Positions 7,742 through 17,438 of a DNA stretch of 46,405 nt are shown in pieces. Within the stretch, counting starts at the first letter, position 1; each line of letters begins with the position of its first letter. The DNA lies in the NCBI GenBank assembly GCA_014729445.1, contig WJJX01000108.1, positions 1 to 46,405 of the forward strand. Direction: 5' to 3'. The notes beneath the pieces were generated by a model. It saw only the letters and a list, made by a program, of their open reading frames with translations. It was not told the DNA's origin and ran no database searches. Position numbers and translations under genes: made by a program. This stretch comes from Candidatus Moraniibacteriota bacterium. Its GTDB lineage: Bacteria > Patescibacteriota > Minisyncoccia > CAIUEV01 > JAHKAQ01.

Positions 7742-9264
7742 TTGGATTTCCTTAATTTTTCGCTAACCCAAAAACTGCTGAAATATCTGCCCAGCATCAA
7801 TCTAGTCTGGGAGTCGATCGCCGGAAAACCCATTATCGGAGCGATGAAAGGCACCAAAAGCCATTGAAAAAGCATGCCTAAATACCTGATTTTTTTATAA
7901 CCGGAAGGCTTTTTAGGCACAAGATAAAAACTCAAAACCATTGCCACCAAAATTCCGCTCATCCCAAAGGTCAAAAGAGCCTCGGTTAAAAGAGGCAGAC
8001 TATGAGACACGACGGTTTCGTTGAATTCATTTCCTCCAATAATTAAAGGCAGCCAACCCAAAAACAAAATTATTAAAGAGGAAGTCGCCCAGGAATAATG
8101 ACCTTCAATCATTAACATCATATGCCTGAACTTCTCAAAAAAAGAAATCTTCGTTCCCCTGAAAAAAGCCACTCCGATCCTGGGAAAGCTTTCAATTCCA
8201 TAAGCCCACCTTCTTTTTTGTTTATACTGATTTACCAAAGTCTTCCAAAAAGAACCGGCCAAAGTAGCGTCCATAGAAACGGAAATAAGAAGAGGCCTGA
8301 CCGTATAATTTCCATCATAATAAATATAGCACTGCCAAAAAATGGCCGAATCGTCGCTAATCACATCGCTCTGCCAAAAACCGACCTCCTTTAAAGCCTT
8401 TAAACTCATAGAATGCGACGAAAAAGTAACCAGCCTTTCCGGTCTCGCGCTTTCGGTTAAATGCCAAAAAGAAGCGCCTAAAGCGACGATTCTAACAATA
8501 GCAATCGTATCCCAGATATTGTTGTTATAAGTAGGCAGAGGCTGATAGCTCTGACGATATCTCTCTTTTTCGCCTATAAAATGATAACTTGTTTTGGCCA
8601 AATATTGCTTATGAATACAGGTATCGCAGTCAAAGTTGGAGACTATCACCTTATCTATAGGAATCTTTGCCGTTTTCAAATATTCAATCCCTTTCTTGGC
8701 GGCCCAATTCGCATTATTGGTCTTGACCTTCATCTCACCGGGCAAAACCGGATGAACATTAGTCAGAAACTTTTTGAAAAGCCCGCCGTATTTCTTCTTA
8801 AGAACTTTTTGTCGGGTATAAGCCTCTTTACCGGCTCTTTGCTCGCCGCTCATCGAAATAATAATCTTATCTTTAGGATAATTGGAATCGACTATCGACT
8901 TAATCGCTGGCTCCAGAATTTCCAATCCTTCTCTATAGTAAGGGATAACAATCAGATGATAGACATTTTCCATACTCAATCCGTCACAAACACCCAATTT
9001 TTGAGCCTTCTTCAACCAATCAATTTTTTCGTTTTTACGCATTTGACGATAAGCTACTAAAGAATGGCCGGTTACAATAAAAACCCGCGTCAACCAGAAA
9101 ACGTCATAAATAATAATAAAAACCACCGCCATAATCGGCGCCAAAAAAGAAAGAATAATCGAACCCAGAATAGTCGCCCAAGTCAACAATCCGGGCAGCA
9201 TTTCCAACCGTCTGTACAATTTATAATCTTTATCGCCTTTTTTTGGTCTGTCAGGATATTTCAT
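7738..9264 (-). CDS. Membrane-bound family 2 glycosyltransferase
   Basis: A 508-residue processive-type GT2 enzyme. Two N-terminal helices (about 25-68) precede a cytosolic GT-A domain with VIPYYREG, the metal-binding DCD in NFDCDTC (about 211-217), an acceptor-site motif SDDSAIFW (about 303-310) and the QKRRW motif (about 350) that marks cellulose-synthase-like transferases. About four C-terminal helices (385-490) follow. It probably uses a nucleotide sugar to build or extend an envelope polysaccharide; the sugar cannot be read from sequence. It overlaps the next gene by 4 bp and lies 8 bp after the small membrane protein gene. Confidence 0.85.
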   Translation of the reverse strand: MKYPDRPKKGDKDYKLYRRLEMLPGLLTWATILGSIILSFLAPIMAVVFIIIYDVFWLTRVFIVTGHSLVAYRQMRKNEKIDWLKKAQKLGVCDGLSMENVYHLIVIPYYREGLEILEPAIKSIVDSNYPKDKIIISMSGEQRAGKEAYTRQKVLKKKYGGLFKKFLTNVHPVLPGEMKVKTNNANWAAKKGIEYLKTAKIPIDKVIVSNFDCDTCIHKQYLAKTSYHFIGEKERYRQSYQPLPTYNNNIWDTIAIVRIVALGASFWHLTESARPERLVTFSSHSMSLKALKEVGFWQSDVISDDSAIFWQCYIYYDGNYTVRPLLISVSMDATLAGSFWKTLVNQYKQKRRWAYGIESFPRIGVAFFRGTKISFFEKFRHMMLMIEGHYSWATSSLIILFLGWLPLIIGGNEFNETVVSHSLPLLTEALLTFGMSGILVAMVLSFYLVPKKPSGYKKIRYLGMLFQWLLVPFIAPIMGFPAIDSQTRLMLGRYFSSFWVSEKLRKSK

Positions 9265-9271
9265 AAAAGAT

Positions 9272-9658
9272 TTAAACTTTATTTACCAACATTAAAGCTA
9301 TCACCGCAATAAGCAGTATTATATTAAAAATCAACGAGGTGGCCAACAGGATCTTTGAACCAGCCAGATATCTCTTTTCCAGAGAAGAAGCCAAAGAACC
9401 GTTCAGCAAAATCACAAAAAATCCCAGCAAAGGAAGCGCGTAAATATTCTTTTTCTCTCCCTCAAGGATAACCCCAAAATAAGCATTATATTTCAAAATA
9501 ACCGGATTAATAAGGGATGAGGATTTGGCAAATATAAACAACCAAATAATAAAATTAAGAATCAAGGAAGCGATTAAGTAGAATCTTACATAGCTGTCCT
9601 TAAAAAAATTCTCTCTAACAATGTTTTTTTGATTATTGCTTTTAGTCTCCATCACCAT
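9272..9658 (-). CDS. Small membrane protein, unknown
   Basis: A 128-residue protein with a hydrophilic N-terminus (about 1-22) and three membrane helices (around 26-46, 72-90 and 102-126). No family is recognised. Its start overlaps the end of the winged-helix regulator gene by 7 bp and it ends 8 bp before the GT2 gene, so the three are probably one transcription unit. Met3 is an alternative start. Confidence 0.6.
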   Translation of the reverse strand: MVMETKSNNQKNIVRENFFKDSYVRFYLIASLILNFIIWLFIFAKSSSLINPVILKYNAYFGVILEGEKKNIYALPLLGFFVILLNGSLASSLEKRYLAGSKILLATSLIFNIILLIAVIALMLVNKV

Positions 9659-10263
9659 AGTCTTAAATTTCTCCTCTTTACCATATTCTTCTTTTCCTGA
9701 ATTCTGTCAATAATGACAATATTTTTCTCGTCTATGATATCTTTGACAAACTTGTCCAATAAATCCAGCCTATAGATCAATTCCGCTGTCTCCATAAAGC
9801 TATAATTGATCTCCCGACCGGCGTCGGCTTCAATAATAGAGATAATTTTTTCCAATTTCGGCCTGTCCAGATCATCGCCCACCAAAAAAAAATCCACGAT
9901 CGTTTTCTTGCTTCCGACAAAAACCCCGGAAAAAGCGGCATAAGTTATCCCTCCCAACTCGTTAATCGCCTTTACCGCGTCGCTGCTTGGATTAATACTG
10001 CATCTGGCGATTAAAGCCTTTAATTCAGAATACAAATCCCAATTTTGATCTACACTGTAACTGACCTCATCTACCGCCAATTTGGTTTTCACCAGTCCGT
10101 ATTCAATCATCTTTTTAAGTTCCCGCTGAAGAGTTTTCTTATTAAGCCCGGTTCTTTTTGAAAAATCATCAAGAGTTAAACTAATTCCCTCGTTAAAAAT
10201 CAAGGTTTTTAACAATCTAAGTTTTGTTTTTGATGCAAAAAGATACTCCAAGGGGTCTTTCAT
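9652..10263 (-). CDS. Winged-helix DNA-binding protein with a nucleotidyltransferase-like domain
   Basis: A 203-residue putative transcription regulator. Residues about 1-65 form a winged helix (LTLDDFSKRTGLNKKTLQRE is the helix-turn-helix). Residues about 95-190 resemble the MNT/minimal nucleotidyltransferase fold, with a GVFVGSKKTIVDFFLVGDD stretch and a C-terminal strand IVIID. The Gly-Ser and acidic pattern is degenerate, so it is more likely a ligand-sensing or scaffold domain than an active enzyme. The gene follows rpoC by 66 bp and leads the membrane-protein/GT2 group, so it may regulate those genes. Confidence 0.65.
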   Translation of the reverse strand: MKDPLEYLFASKTKLRLLKTLIFNEGISLTLDDFSKRTGLNKKTLQRELKKMIEYGLVKTKLAVDEVSYSVDQNWDLYSELKALIARCSINPSSDAVKAINELGGITYAAFSGVFVGSKKTIVDFFLVGDDLDRPKLEKIISIIEADAGREINYSFMETAELIYRLDLLDKFVKDIIDEKNIVIIDRIQEKKNMVKRRNLRLW

Positions 10264-10329
10264 TGATAATATTTATTTTGATATTTTCTTTTTTTGATGC
10301 CGGGTTTTCCCCAAAAATTTAGGCAAAAC

Positions 10330-13300
10330 CTATTCCGGTTTTAAAATTTCCTTATCATAACCGGTACCCGCTGGAATTAATTTACCAAGAATCACATTTT
10401 CCTTCAAACCTCTTAAATGATCGACTTTGCCCAAAAGAGAAGCTTTAATAAGAACCTGAGCCGTATGCATAAACGAAGCCGCCGACAGAAAACTGTCTGT
10501 CGACAAAGAAACTTTGGTTATTCCCAGAATCATCCGCTCAATTTTCGCCGGTTTGTGACCCTTGGCAGTAATATCTTTATTAATTTCTTCGGCAATATTC
10601 AATTCTATAATATCTCCGGTAATCAAATCCGTATCTCCCGGATCGACCACTTTGACTCTGGAAAACATCTGCCTAATGATAATTTCAATATGTTTATCGT
10701 CAATGCTTTCGCCTTGAGACGCATATACTTCTTGGATTTCCTTGATAATATACCTATGAACTTCTCTAATGCCGGAAAGCTTAAAGAGCTTCTTTAAATC
10801 AATATGACCGGAAACCAATTGCTGGCCTTTATAGACCAAGTCGCCCTTATTCACTAAATTAACCACATTTGAGGCAACGGTATAAACCTTTGAGTCGCTT
10901 TTGGGTTTATCGGGCGTAATAACTATTTGTTTTTGATTTCCCTCTTCCGTTATTTCTTTGACTTTGCCGTCAATTTCGGAAATTACGGCTTCTCCTTTCG
11001 GAAATCTGGCCTCAAAAATTTCTTCAACCCTGGGCAGACCGGAGACTATATCTTCCCCCGCCACTCCACCGGCGTGAAAAGTCCTCATGGTTAACTGAGT
11101 GCCGGGCTCTCCGATAGACTGAGCCGCAATGACACCAACTGCCTGGCCCAACTTAACCAGTTCGTTCTTACCCAAATCATGACCGTAACATTTCCTGCAA
11201 ATCCCTTTAGGACTTTTACAATAAACCGCCGACCTAATCTCGATTTGCTCGATCTTGGCTTGATCGATCTTTTCAGCGGCGCTCTTTGTTATCATTTCTC
11301 CCGCCTTGACTATCAATTGTTTACTTTTGGGATCAATTATATCTTTTAAAGCGATTCTCCCTTCCAGTCTAAAAGCAAAATCAGAACCGACCGCTTCAGA
11401 ATCCTCTCTATATAAAACCGCTCCCTCTAAAGTAGCGCAGTCGTCTTCTGAAATAATCACATCTTGAGCCACGTCAACCAGTCTTCTGGTCAAATAGCCG
11501 GCCGTAGCCGTCCTTAAAGCGGTATCTGCCATTCCTTTTCGGGCGCCGTGAGAGGAATTAAAATACTCCAGAACGTTTAAACCCTCCTTAAAACTATCTC
11601 TAACAGGCAACTCGATAATATCACCTTTAGGATTAGCCATTAATCCTCTCATTCCCATTAACTGAACCAGCACCGACATCGAACCCCTGGCTCCGGAGTT
11701 TACCATGGTATAAACCGGGCCTTCTCTGTCGATATGCTTTTCGACTTCCTCCGCAATTTTATCTCTGCACTCATTCCAGATCGAAATTACCTGAGCTTTC
11801 CTTTCATCGTCAGTTAACAAGCCCATATCATATTGGCCGTCGACTTCATTTATCTTAGACGCGGCCTCTTTAATGATCCTCTTTTTGGATTTGGGAACCT
11901 GCAGATTGTTCATACCCCAGGAAATTCCGGATTTAGTGGCATAAGCGAAACCAAGATCTTTTAAGTTATCAACCAATTTTGCGATTTCCGCCATTCCAAC
12001 AAACCGGAAAGCCTTTGAAATAGTTTGCTTCAATGCCTTTTTATTCAACACCTTGTTAACAAAACCAATTTCTTTGGGTAATATTCGATTAACCAAAATT
12101 CTGCCGACACAAGTCTCGATAATTTCATTATCCTCGGTTTGAACCTCGATTTTTTCTCTTACACCGATTTTCCCCATTTCATATAAAATCACCGCCTGAT
12201 CAAATGAAGCGATTTTTTTAACCTTGGCGCCCTTTTTGTTCTCGTTCATATCGGTCATATAATAGATTCCAAGCACAATGTCCAAAGTGGGAATAGCAAT
12301 CGGTTCTCCGGTTGAGGGTTTTAAGATATTATTTCTGGAAACCATTATATCTTTAGCTTCAATTCTGGCTTCTTTAGTCAAAGGCAAATGAACCGCCATT
12401 TGATCACCGTCAAAATCGGCGTTAAAAGCGGCGCAGACCAAAGGATGAACCCTTATCGCTTTCCCTTCGATAAGAACGGGCTGAAAAGCCTGAATCCCTA
12501 ATCGGTGAAGGGTTGGGGCTCTGTTTAATAAAACATAATGATCTTTGATTACCTCTTCCAATATCTCATAAGCCTCCGTAGCCTCCTGTTCCACTAATCG
12601 GCCGGCGCTTCTCACATTATGAGCCAAGCCCCGCTTGATTAGTTTTTCAATGATAAAAGGTTTATACAACTCCAAAGCCATTTTCTTGGGCAAACCACAC
12701 TGATCGATTTTTAAATCCGCGCCCACCACAATTACCGACCTTCCGGAATAATCGACTCTTTTTCCCAGCAAATTCTGCCTAAATCTTCCCTGTTTGCCTT
12801 TAAGCATATCGGCTAAAGATTTCAAAGGCCTTCGCTGGCCCGTCGAGGCTAAAACCGAAACCTGGCTGCGTCTGGCTGAATTATCAAACAGGGCGTCAAC
12901 CGCCTCTTGAAGCATCCTTTTTTCGTTTCGACAAATCACTTCCGGAGCGCCAATCAACAAAAGTTTCTTTAATCTATTGTTTCTATTGATAATTCTTCTA
13001 TACAAATCATTTAAATCCGAAGTCGCATACCTTCCCCCGTCCAACTGAACCATCGGCCGCAAATCCGGCGGAATAACCGGAACCACCATTGCCAGCATCC
13101 ACTCCGGTCTAATCCCGGCTTTATTCATTCCTTTAATAATTCTTAATCTTCGCATTAACTTTTTTTTATCAATGCCCTTTGTGTCGGCCTTCAGTAAAGC
13201 GTCAATCCTTTTTACTTCCGTCTCCAAATCCATCCTCTGCAAAAGCTTCTGGATGGCCTCGGCTCCGATTCCGGCCTCAAACACATGCCCGTATTTTAAA

Positions 13301-13926
13301 GAAATTTTTCTGTATTCATTCTCGGAAATAACCAGCTTGGGCTTTAAAGAATTGATAATATCCTTGGATTGCTTTTTGCTTTCTCTTACTTCCTCAATTA
13401 TTTTCTTCAATTCCTTGGTATCTTTCATTTCCTTTTTAAGCTCCTTGACTTTGGTTTTATATTCTCTTTCAATTTGATCCAATACCTCTTTTTTAGCTTC
13501 CTCGTTGACTTCAATAATTACATAACTCGCAAAGTAAACAACCTTTTCAAGATCGCTCGAAGTCATATCAAGCAATAATCCGATTCGGGAAGGCGTTCCT
13601 TTTAAATACCAGATATGAGCAACGGGTACCGCCAAAGAAATGTGTCCCATTCTTTCTCTTCTAACAATACTCCTGGTTACCTCGACACCGCATTTATCGC
13701 AGACCACGCCTTTATATCTTATCCTCTTATACTTTCCACAGTAGCATTCCCAATCCTTGCTGGGACCAAAAATTTTTTCGCAAAACAAACCGTCTTTTTC
13801 ATATCTTTGAGTTCTGTAATTAATGGTTTCCGGTTTCAAAACTTCTCCATGGGACCAGCTTAAAATCTCCTCGCTGGAAGCCAATTGAAGTTTTACCGCT
13901 TTAAAATCGCTAACTTTTTGAGACAT
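10330..13926 (-). CDS. rpoC: RNA polymerase subunit beta'
   Basis: Catalytic beta' subunit, 1198 residues, compact and without the large lineage-specific insertions of longer homologues. The N-terminal zinc ribbon is Cys61, Cys63, Cys76, Cys79. The active-site loop NADFDGDQMAVH (about residue 500) carries the three Mg-binding aspartates. The second zinc site (CKSPKGICRKCYG) and the bridge/trigger-helix region with QSIGEPGTQLTMRTFH are intact. It follows rpoB by 34 bp in the same operon. Confidence 0.98.
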   Translation of the reverse strand: MSQKVSDFKAVKLQLASSEEILSWSHGEVLKPETINYRTQRYEKDGLFCEKIFGPSKDWECYCGKYKRIRYKGVVCDKCGVEVTRSIVRRERMGHISLAVPVAHIWYLKGTPSRIGLLLDMTSSDLEKVVYFASYVIIEVNEEAKKEVLDQIEREYKTKVKELKKEMKDTKELKKIIEEVRESKKQSKDIINSLKPKLVISENEYRKISLKYGHVFEAGIGAEAIQKLLQRMDLETEVKRIDALLKADTKGIDKKKLMRRLRIIKGMNKAGIRPEWMLAMVVPVIPPDLRPMVQLDGGRYATSDLNDLYRRIINRNNRLKKLLLIGAPEVICRNEKRMLQEAVDALFDNSARRSQVSVLASTGQRRPLKSLADMLKGKQGRFRQNLLGKRVDYSGRSVIVVGADLKIDQCGLPKKMALELYKPFIIEKLIKRGLAHNVRSAGRLVEQEATEAYEILEEVIKDHYVLLNRAPTLHRLGIQAFQPVLIEGKAIRVHPLVCAAFNADFDGDQMAVHLPLTKEARIEAKDIMVSRNNILKPSTGEPIAIPTLDIVLGIYYMTDMNENKKGAKVKKIASFDQAVILYEMGKIGVREKIEVQTEDNEIIETCVGRILVNRILPKEIGFVNKVLNKKALKQTISKAFRFVGMAEIAKLVDNLKDLGFAYATKSGISWGMNNLQVPKSKKRIIKEAASKINEVDGQYDMGLLTDDERKAQVISIWNECRDKIAEEVEKHIDREGPVYTMVNSGARGSMSVLVQLMGMRGLMANPKGDIIELPVRDSFKEGLNVLEYFNSSHGARKGMADTALRTATAGYLTRRLVDVAQDVIISEDDCATLEGAVLYREDSEAVGSDFAFRLEGRIALKDIIDPKSKQLIVKAGEMITKSAAEKIDQAKIEQIEIRSAVYCKSPKGICRKCYGHDLGKNELVKLGQAVGVIAAQSIGEPGTQLTMRTFHAGGVAGEDIVSGLPRVEEIFEARFPKGEAVISEIDGKVKEITEEGNQKQIVITPDKPKSDSKVYTVASNVVNLVNKGDLVYKGQQLVSGHIDLKKLFKLSGIREVHRYIIKEIQEVYASQGESIDDKHIEIIIRQMFSRVKVVDPGDTDLITGDIIELNIAEEINKDITAKGHKPAKIERMILGITKVSLSTDSFLSAASFMHTAQVLIKASLLGKVDHLRGLKENVILGKLIPAGTGYDKEILKPE

Positions 13927-13960
13927 ATTGTTATAAATTTAAAAATTTTATCTTGGAAGT

Positions 13961-16900
13961 TTATTTATCCTCTTCCCGCGAAAGGTCTTCATCGTCCAAT
14001 AATTTAACGTTCAATCCCAATCCCTTCATTTCATTGATTAAAACCTGCAGGGAAGTCGGAGCATTAGGCTTAGGGATTATATCACCCTTGACAATCGCCT
14101 CATAAGCCTTACTCCTGCCCAAAACATCGTCGGATTTCAAGGTTAAAATTTCCTGCAAACTATGGGCCGAGCCGTAAGCTTCCAGAGCCCAGACTTCCAT
14201 CTCTCCAAATCTCTGGCCTCCAAATTGAGCTTTTCCGCCTAAAGGCTGCTGAGTTATTAAAGAATAAGGACCAATTGAACGCATATGAATTTTATCTTCC
14301 ACCAAATGATGCAGTTTCATAATATACATTATGCCGACCGTACTTTTATCTTCAAAAGGCTCGCCGGTAACTCCATCAATCAAAGTGATTTTACCGTCTT
14401 GCGGCAAACCGGCCTTTTTGAGTTCTCTGGCTATCTGCTCTTCTGTCACTCCTCCAAGCACCGGAGAGGCCACTTTATAACCCAAAGCTTGAGCGGCCCA
14501 ACCCAAATGAGTCTCCAAAATTTGACCGATATTCATCCTGGAAGCCAAACCCAGAGGATTTAAAACAACATCCACCGGTGTACCGTCAGGCAGATGCGGC
14601 ATATCCTCTCTTGGAACAATTCGAGCAATTACACCTTTATTTCCGTGTCTGCCGGCTAATTTATCTCCGGCCTGAATTTTTCTTAATTGAGCCAAAGTAA
14701 CTTGAACCTGTTTCATCACTCCGGAAGGCAATTTGTCGCCCTGCTCTCTGGAAAAAATCTTAATCCCGACCACTTTCTTTTTTTCTCCATTCGGCATATA
14801 AAGCGAACTGTCTTTAATATCTCTTGATTTATCGCCAAAAATAGCTCTTAAAAGTCTCTCCTCAGAAGTAAGATCACTCTCTCCTTTGGGGGTGATTTTA
14901 CCAACCAAAATATCTCCGGCCGAGACTTCGGCTCCGATTCGAACAATGCCCTCCTCATCCAAATTTTTCAATCTGTCTTCACCGATATTCGGAATGTCTC
15001 GGGTGACAATTTCAGGACCCAAACGGGTATCGCGAACATCCACTATCAAATCCTCAATATGTATGGAACTATATTTATCTTCATGCAGCAGTCTTTCGTT
15101 TAAAATAATCGCGTCCTCGAAATTATATCCTCTCCAGGAGGTAAAAGCCACCAAAACATTCTGGCCCAAAGCCAGTTCCCCGTTTTCCGTGGAAGCTCCA
15201 TCGGCCAACAACTGGCCTTTTTTTACCTTTTCGCCTTTACTCAGCGCCGGAATTTGATTAATACAGGTAAAAGCATTGGATTTAGCAAAGGTCAACAAAT
15301 CATAATGCCTTATTTTATTTTTCGATTTAACCACTATATGATCGGCATCCACTTCAGTCACCTCTCCGGCTTCCTCGGCCAAAACAACCTGACCTGAATC
15401 GGCGGCCGCCTTATCCTCAATTCCGGTTCCCACAATCGGAGCCTCTGGTTTGATACAAGAAACCGCTTGACGCTGCATATTTGAGCCCATTAAAGCCCGG
15501 TTGGCATCGTCATGTTCCAAAAAGGGAATCAAAGAAGTCGCGATACTGACAATTTGTTTGGGCGAGATATCAATATAATGCGCATCTTTGGCATCAATTA
15601 AAGCCGGATCACCCTTGACTCTGGCCTGAACTTTGTCTTTTAAAAAATAACCCTTCTTATCTATCGGCGTCCCAGCTTGAACAATACTGTATTTTTCCTC
15701 TTCAGAAGCCGTCAGATAATCGACCTGATCCGTTATCTTAACTTTACCGTTTTTTTCCTTTTTAATTTTTCGATAAGGCGTTTCCAGAAAACCGTAATCA
15801 TTCACTCTGGCATAACAGGACAAATGCGTCACCAAACCGATATTCGGACCTTCCGGGGTCTGAATCGGACAGATTCTTCCGTAATGGCTTGTATGCACAT
15901 CCCGGACTTCAAAACTGGCTCTTTCTCTGGTTAATCCGCCCGGCCCCATCGCCGAAAGTCTTCTTTTATGCTCCAATTCAGCCAAGGGATTAACATGATC
16001 CATATATTGAGAAAGCTGCGAACTGGCGAAAAATTCCTTTACCACAGCCGCCACCGGTCTTGAATTAATAAGCTGGCCCGGCATTACGGTCTCCAAATCA
16101 CAGGTGCTCATCCGATCTTTGATATTTCTTTCCATTCTGGCAAAACCAACTCTTAATTTTGCCTGAACCAATTCTCCGACCGATCTTACTCTTCGATTTC
16201 CCAAATGATCAATATCATCAGGCTTGGATTTTGGATCATTATTCAGTCTGATAATTTCTCTAACCGTATTTATGATATCGTCCTTACTTAAAACCATATT
16301 TTCCTTTTTGTCTGCTACCTTCATCTTCAGTCTCACGTTCATTCTATATCTCCCCACTCTTGAAATATCATAATAATCAGGATTAAAAAGCATTCCATCA
16401 ATCATCTGCTTGGCGTTTTCTTCGGTCGCCATATCTCCGGGGCGAATCCTTTTATAAACTTCCTTATAACCCTCGCCCTGATTTTTGGCAATATCCTTTT
16501 TCAGGGTTTCCTCTATATACTGAACTTCTCCCTTATCTATATCCGCAAAAGTTTTTTTGATTTCTTTATCGGTTAAAAAGCCAAAGATTCTAATCAAGGC
16601 CGTAACCGGAACCTTTCTTTTTCGATCAATTTTTACCGAAATCACCCCATTATTATCGGTTTCAAACTCAAGCCAGGCGCCTCTATTGGGGATCAATTTC
16701 GCCCCAAACAGTTTCTTGCCTTTAAATTGCCTCATGGTAAAAAACACTCCCGCCGATCTTATCAACTGGGAAACCACTACTCTTTCCACTCCGTTAATTA
16801 TAAAAGTTCCGCTCTTGGTCATAAGCGGAAACTCGCCCAAATAAATTTCCTGTTCCGTATCTTTTTTGGTATGTTTATTACTAAGTTTAACTCTTACTCT

Positions 16901-17209
16901 AATGGGCGCCTCAAAGGATATATTCTTTTGCTTGCTGGTCCTTTCGTCATATTTAGGCTCGTCCAAATAATAACTCAAAAAGGAGAGATCCAAATTCTTC
17001 CCGGTATAATCACTAATCGGAGATATTTCCTCCAACAACTCCTGAATACCCTGATTGACAAGCCATTGATAAGAGTGGTCTTGGATTTCAATCAGATTAG
17101 GCAGAGAATAAACTTTACCGATATCGTTTAAAAATTTTCTTTTTGAAAAGCTGGAATTGGTGCTGAAGTCGGATCTCAATTTCTGTTGTTTTGAATTGAT
17201 TTTTTTCAT
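13961..17209 (-). CDS. rpoB: RNA polymerase subunit beta
   Basis: Beta subunit, 1082 residues. The rifampicin-pocket segment is conserved (SSQLSQYMDHVNPL, then HKRRLSAMGPGGLTRERA); residues matching E. coli Asp516, His526 and Ser531 are wild type, and Met stands at the Leu533 position. The C-terminal signature GGKAQFGGQRFGEMEVWALE is intact. The rplJ-rplL genes that often precede rpoB are absent; uvrA is upstream instead. A strong promoter (17386-17414) lies 177 bp ahead of the ATG. The region around the start reads as coding from MKKINSKQQ onward. Confidence 0.98.
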   Translation of the reverse strand: MKKINSKQQKLRSDFSTNSSFSKRKFLNDIGKVYSLPNLIEIQDHSYQWLVNQGIQELLEEISPISDYTGKNLDLSFLSYYLDEPKYDERTSKQKNISFEAPIRVRVKLSNKHTKKDTEQEIYLGEFPLMTKSGTFIINGVERVVVSQLIRSAGVFFTMRQFKGKKLFGAKLIPNRGAWLEFETDNNGVISVKIDRKRKVPVTALIRIFGFLTDKEIKKTFADIDKGEVQYIEETLKKDIAKNQGEGYKEVYKRIRPGDMATEENAKQMIDGMLFNPDYYDISRVGRYRMNVRLKMKVADKKENMVLSKDDIINTVREIIRLNNDPKSKPDDIDHLGNRRVRSVGELVQAKLRVGFARMERNIKDRMSTCDLETVMPGQLINSRPVAAVVKEFFASSQLSQYMDHVNPLAELEHKRRLSAMGPGGLTRERASFEVRDVHTSHYGRICPIQTPEGPNIGLVTHLSCYARVNDYGFLETPYRKIKKEKNGKVKITDQVDYLTASEEEKYSIVQAGTPIDKKGYFLKDKVQARVKGDPALIDAKDAHYIDISPKQIVSIATSLIPFLEHDDANRALMGSNMQRQAVSCIKPEAPIVGTGIEDKAAADSGQVVLAEEAGEVTEVDADHIVVKSKNKIRHYDLLTFAKSNAFTCINQIPALSKGEKVKKGQLLADGASTENGELALGQNVLVAFTSWRGYNFEDAIILNERLLHEDKYSSIHIEDLIVDVRDTRLGPEIVTRDIPNIGEDRLKNLDEEGIVRIGAEVSAGDILVGKITPKGESDLTSEERLLRAIFGDKSRDIKDSSLYMPNGEKKKVVGIKIFSREQGDKLPSGVMKQVQVTLAQLRKIQAGDKLAGRHGNKGVIARIVPREDMPHLPDGTPVDVVLNPLGLASRMNIGQILETHLGWAAQALGYKVASPVLGGVTEEQIARELKKAGLPQDGKITLIDGVTGEPFEDKSTVGIMYIMKLHHLVEDKIHMRSIGPYSLITQQPLGGKAQFGGQRFGEMEVWALEAYGSAHSLQEILTLKSDDVLGRSKAYEAIVKGDIIPKPNAPTSLQVLINEMKGLGLNVKLLDDEDLSREEDK

Positions 17210-17385
17210 AAGAGCGCTTGATTAAAATGTTACTATCGATATATTTAAAAAATAACTCCTTTTTCAAAGCACTAAAAAACAAAACCACCTTACTTGGCTT
17301 TTGCAGTAATTTAAACAAAAACTAATTTTCTGTCTTCTTTGCTCTCATAAGCTCCAGGAAGAGTTTTTTAATTGTTGTAAATCTA

Positions 17386-17414
17386 AAGATAACATAGACA
17401 AAAAAACCTGTCAA
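17386..17414 (-). promoter_or_regulatory. rpoBC promoter with extended -10
   Basis: On the minus strand: -35 TTGACA (17414-17409, perfect consensus), a 17-nt spacer ending in TGT, -10 TATCTT (17391-17386). The TG one base before the -10 makes it an extended -10 element. Predicted start is near 17379, giving a leader of about 170 nt. The -35 lies only 25 bp past the uvrA stop. Confidence 0.75.
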
Positions 17415-17438
17415 CCTTAAAACACTTCATTATAACAC

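Noticed and set aside
10264..10329. Possible rpoC terminator
   Set aside because: GGTTTT/AAAACC arms exist, but the stem is weak and no T-run follows, so it was not annotated.
17115..17318. 67-codon open frame overlapping the start of rpoB
   Set aside because: It overlaps rpoB in another frame on the same strand, has no domain features, and covers the rpoB leader.
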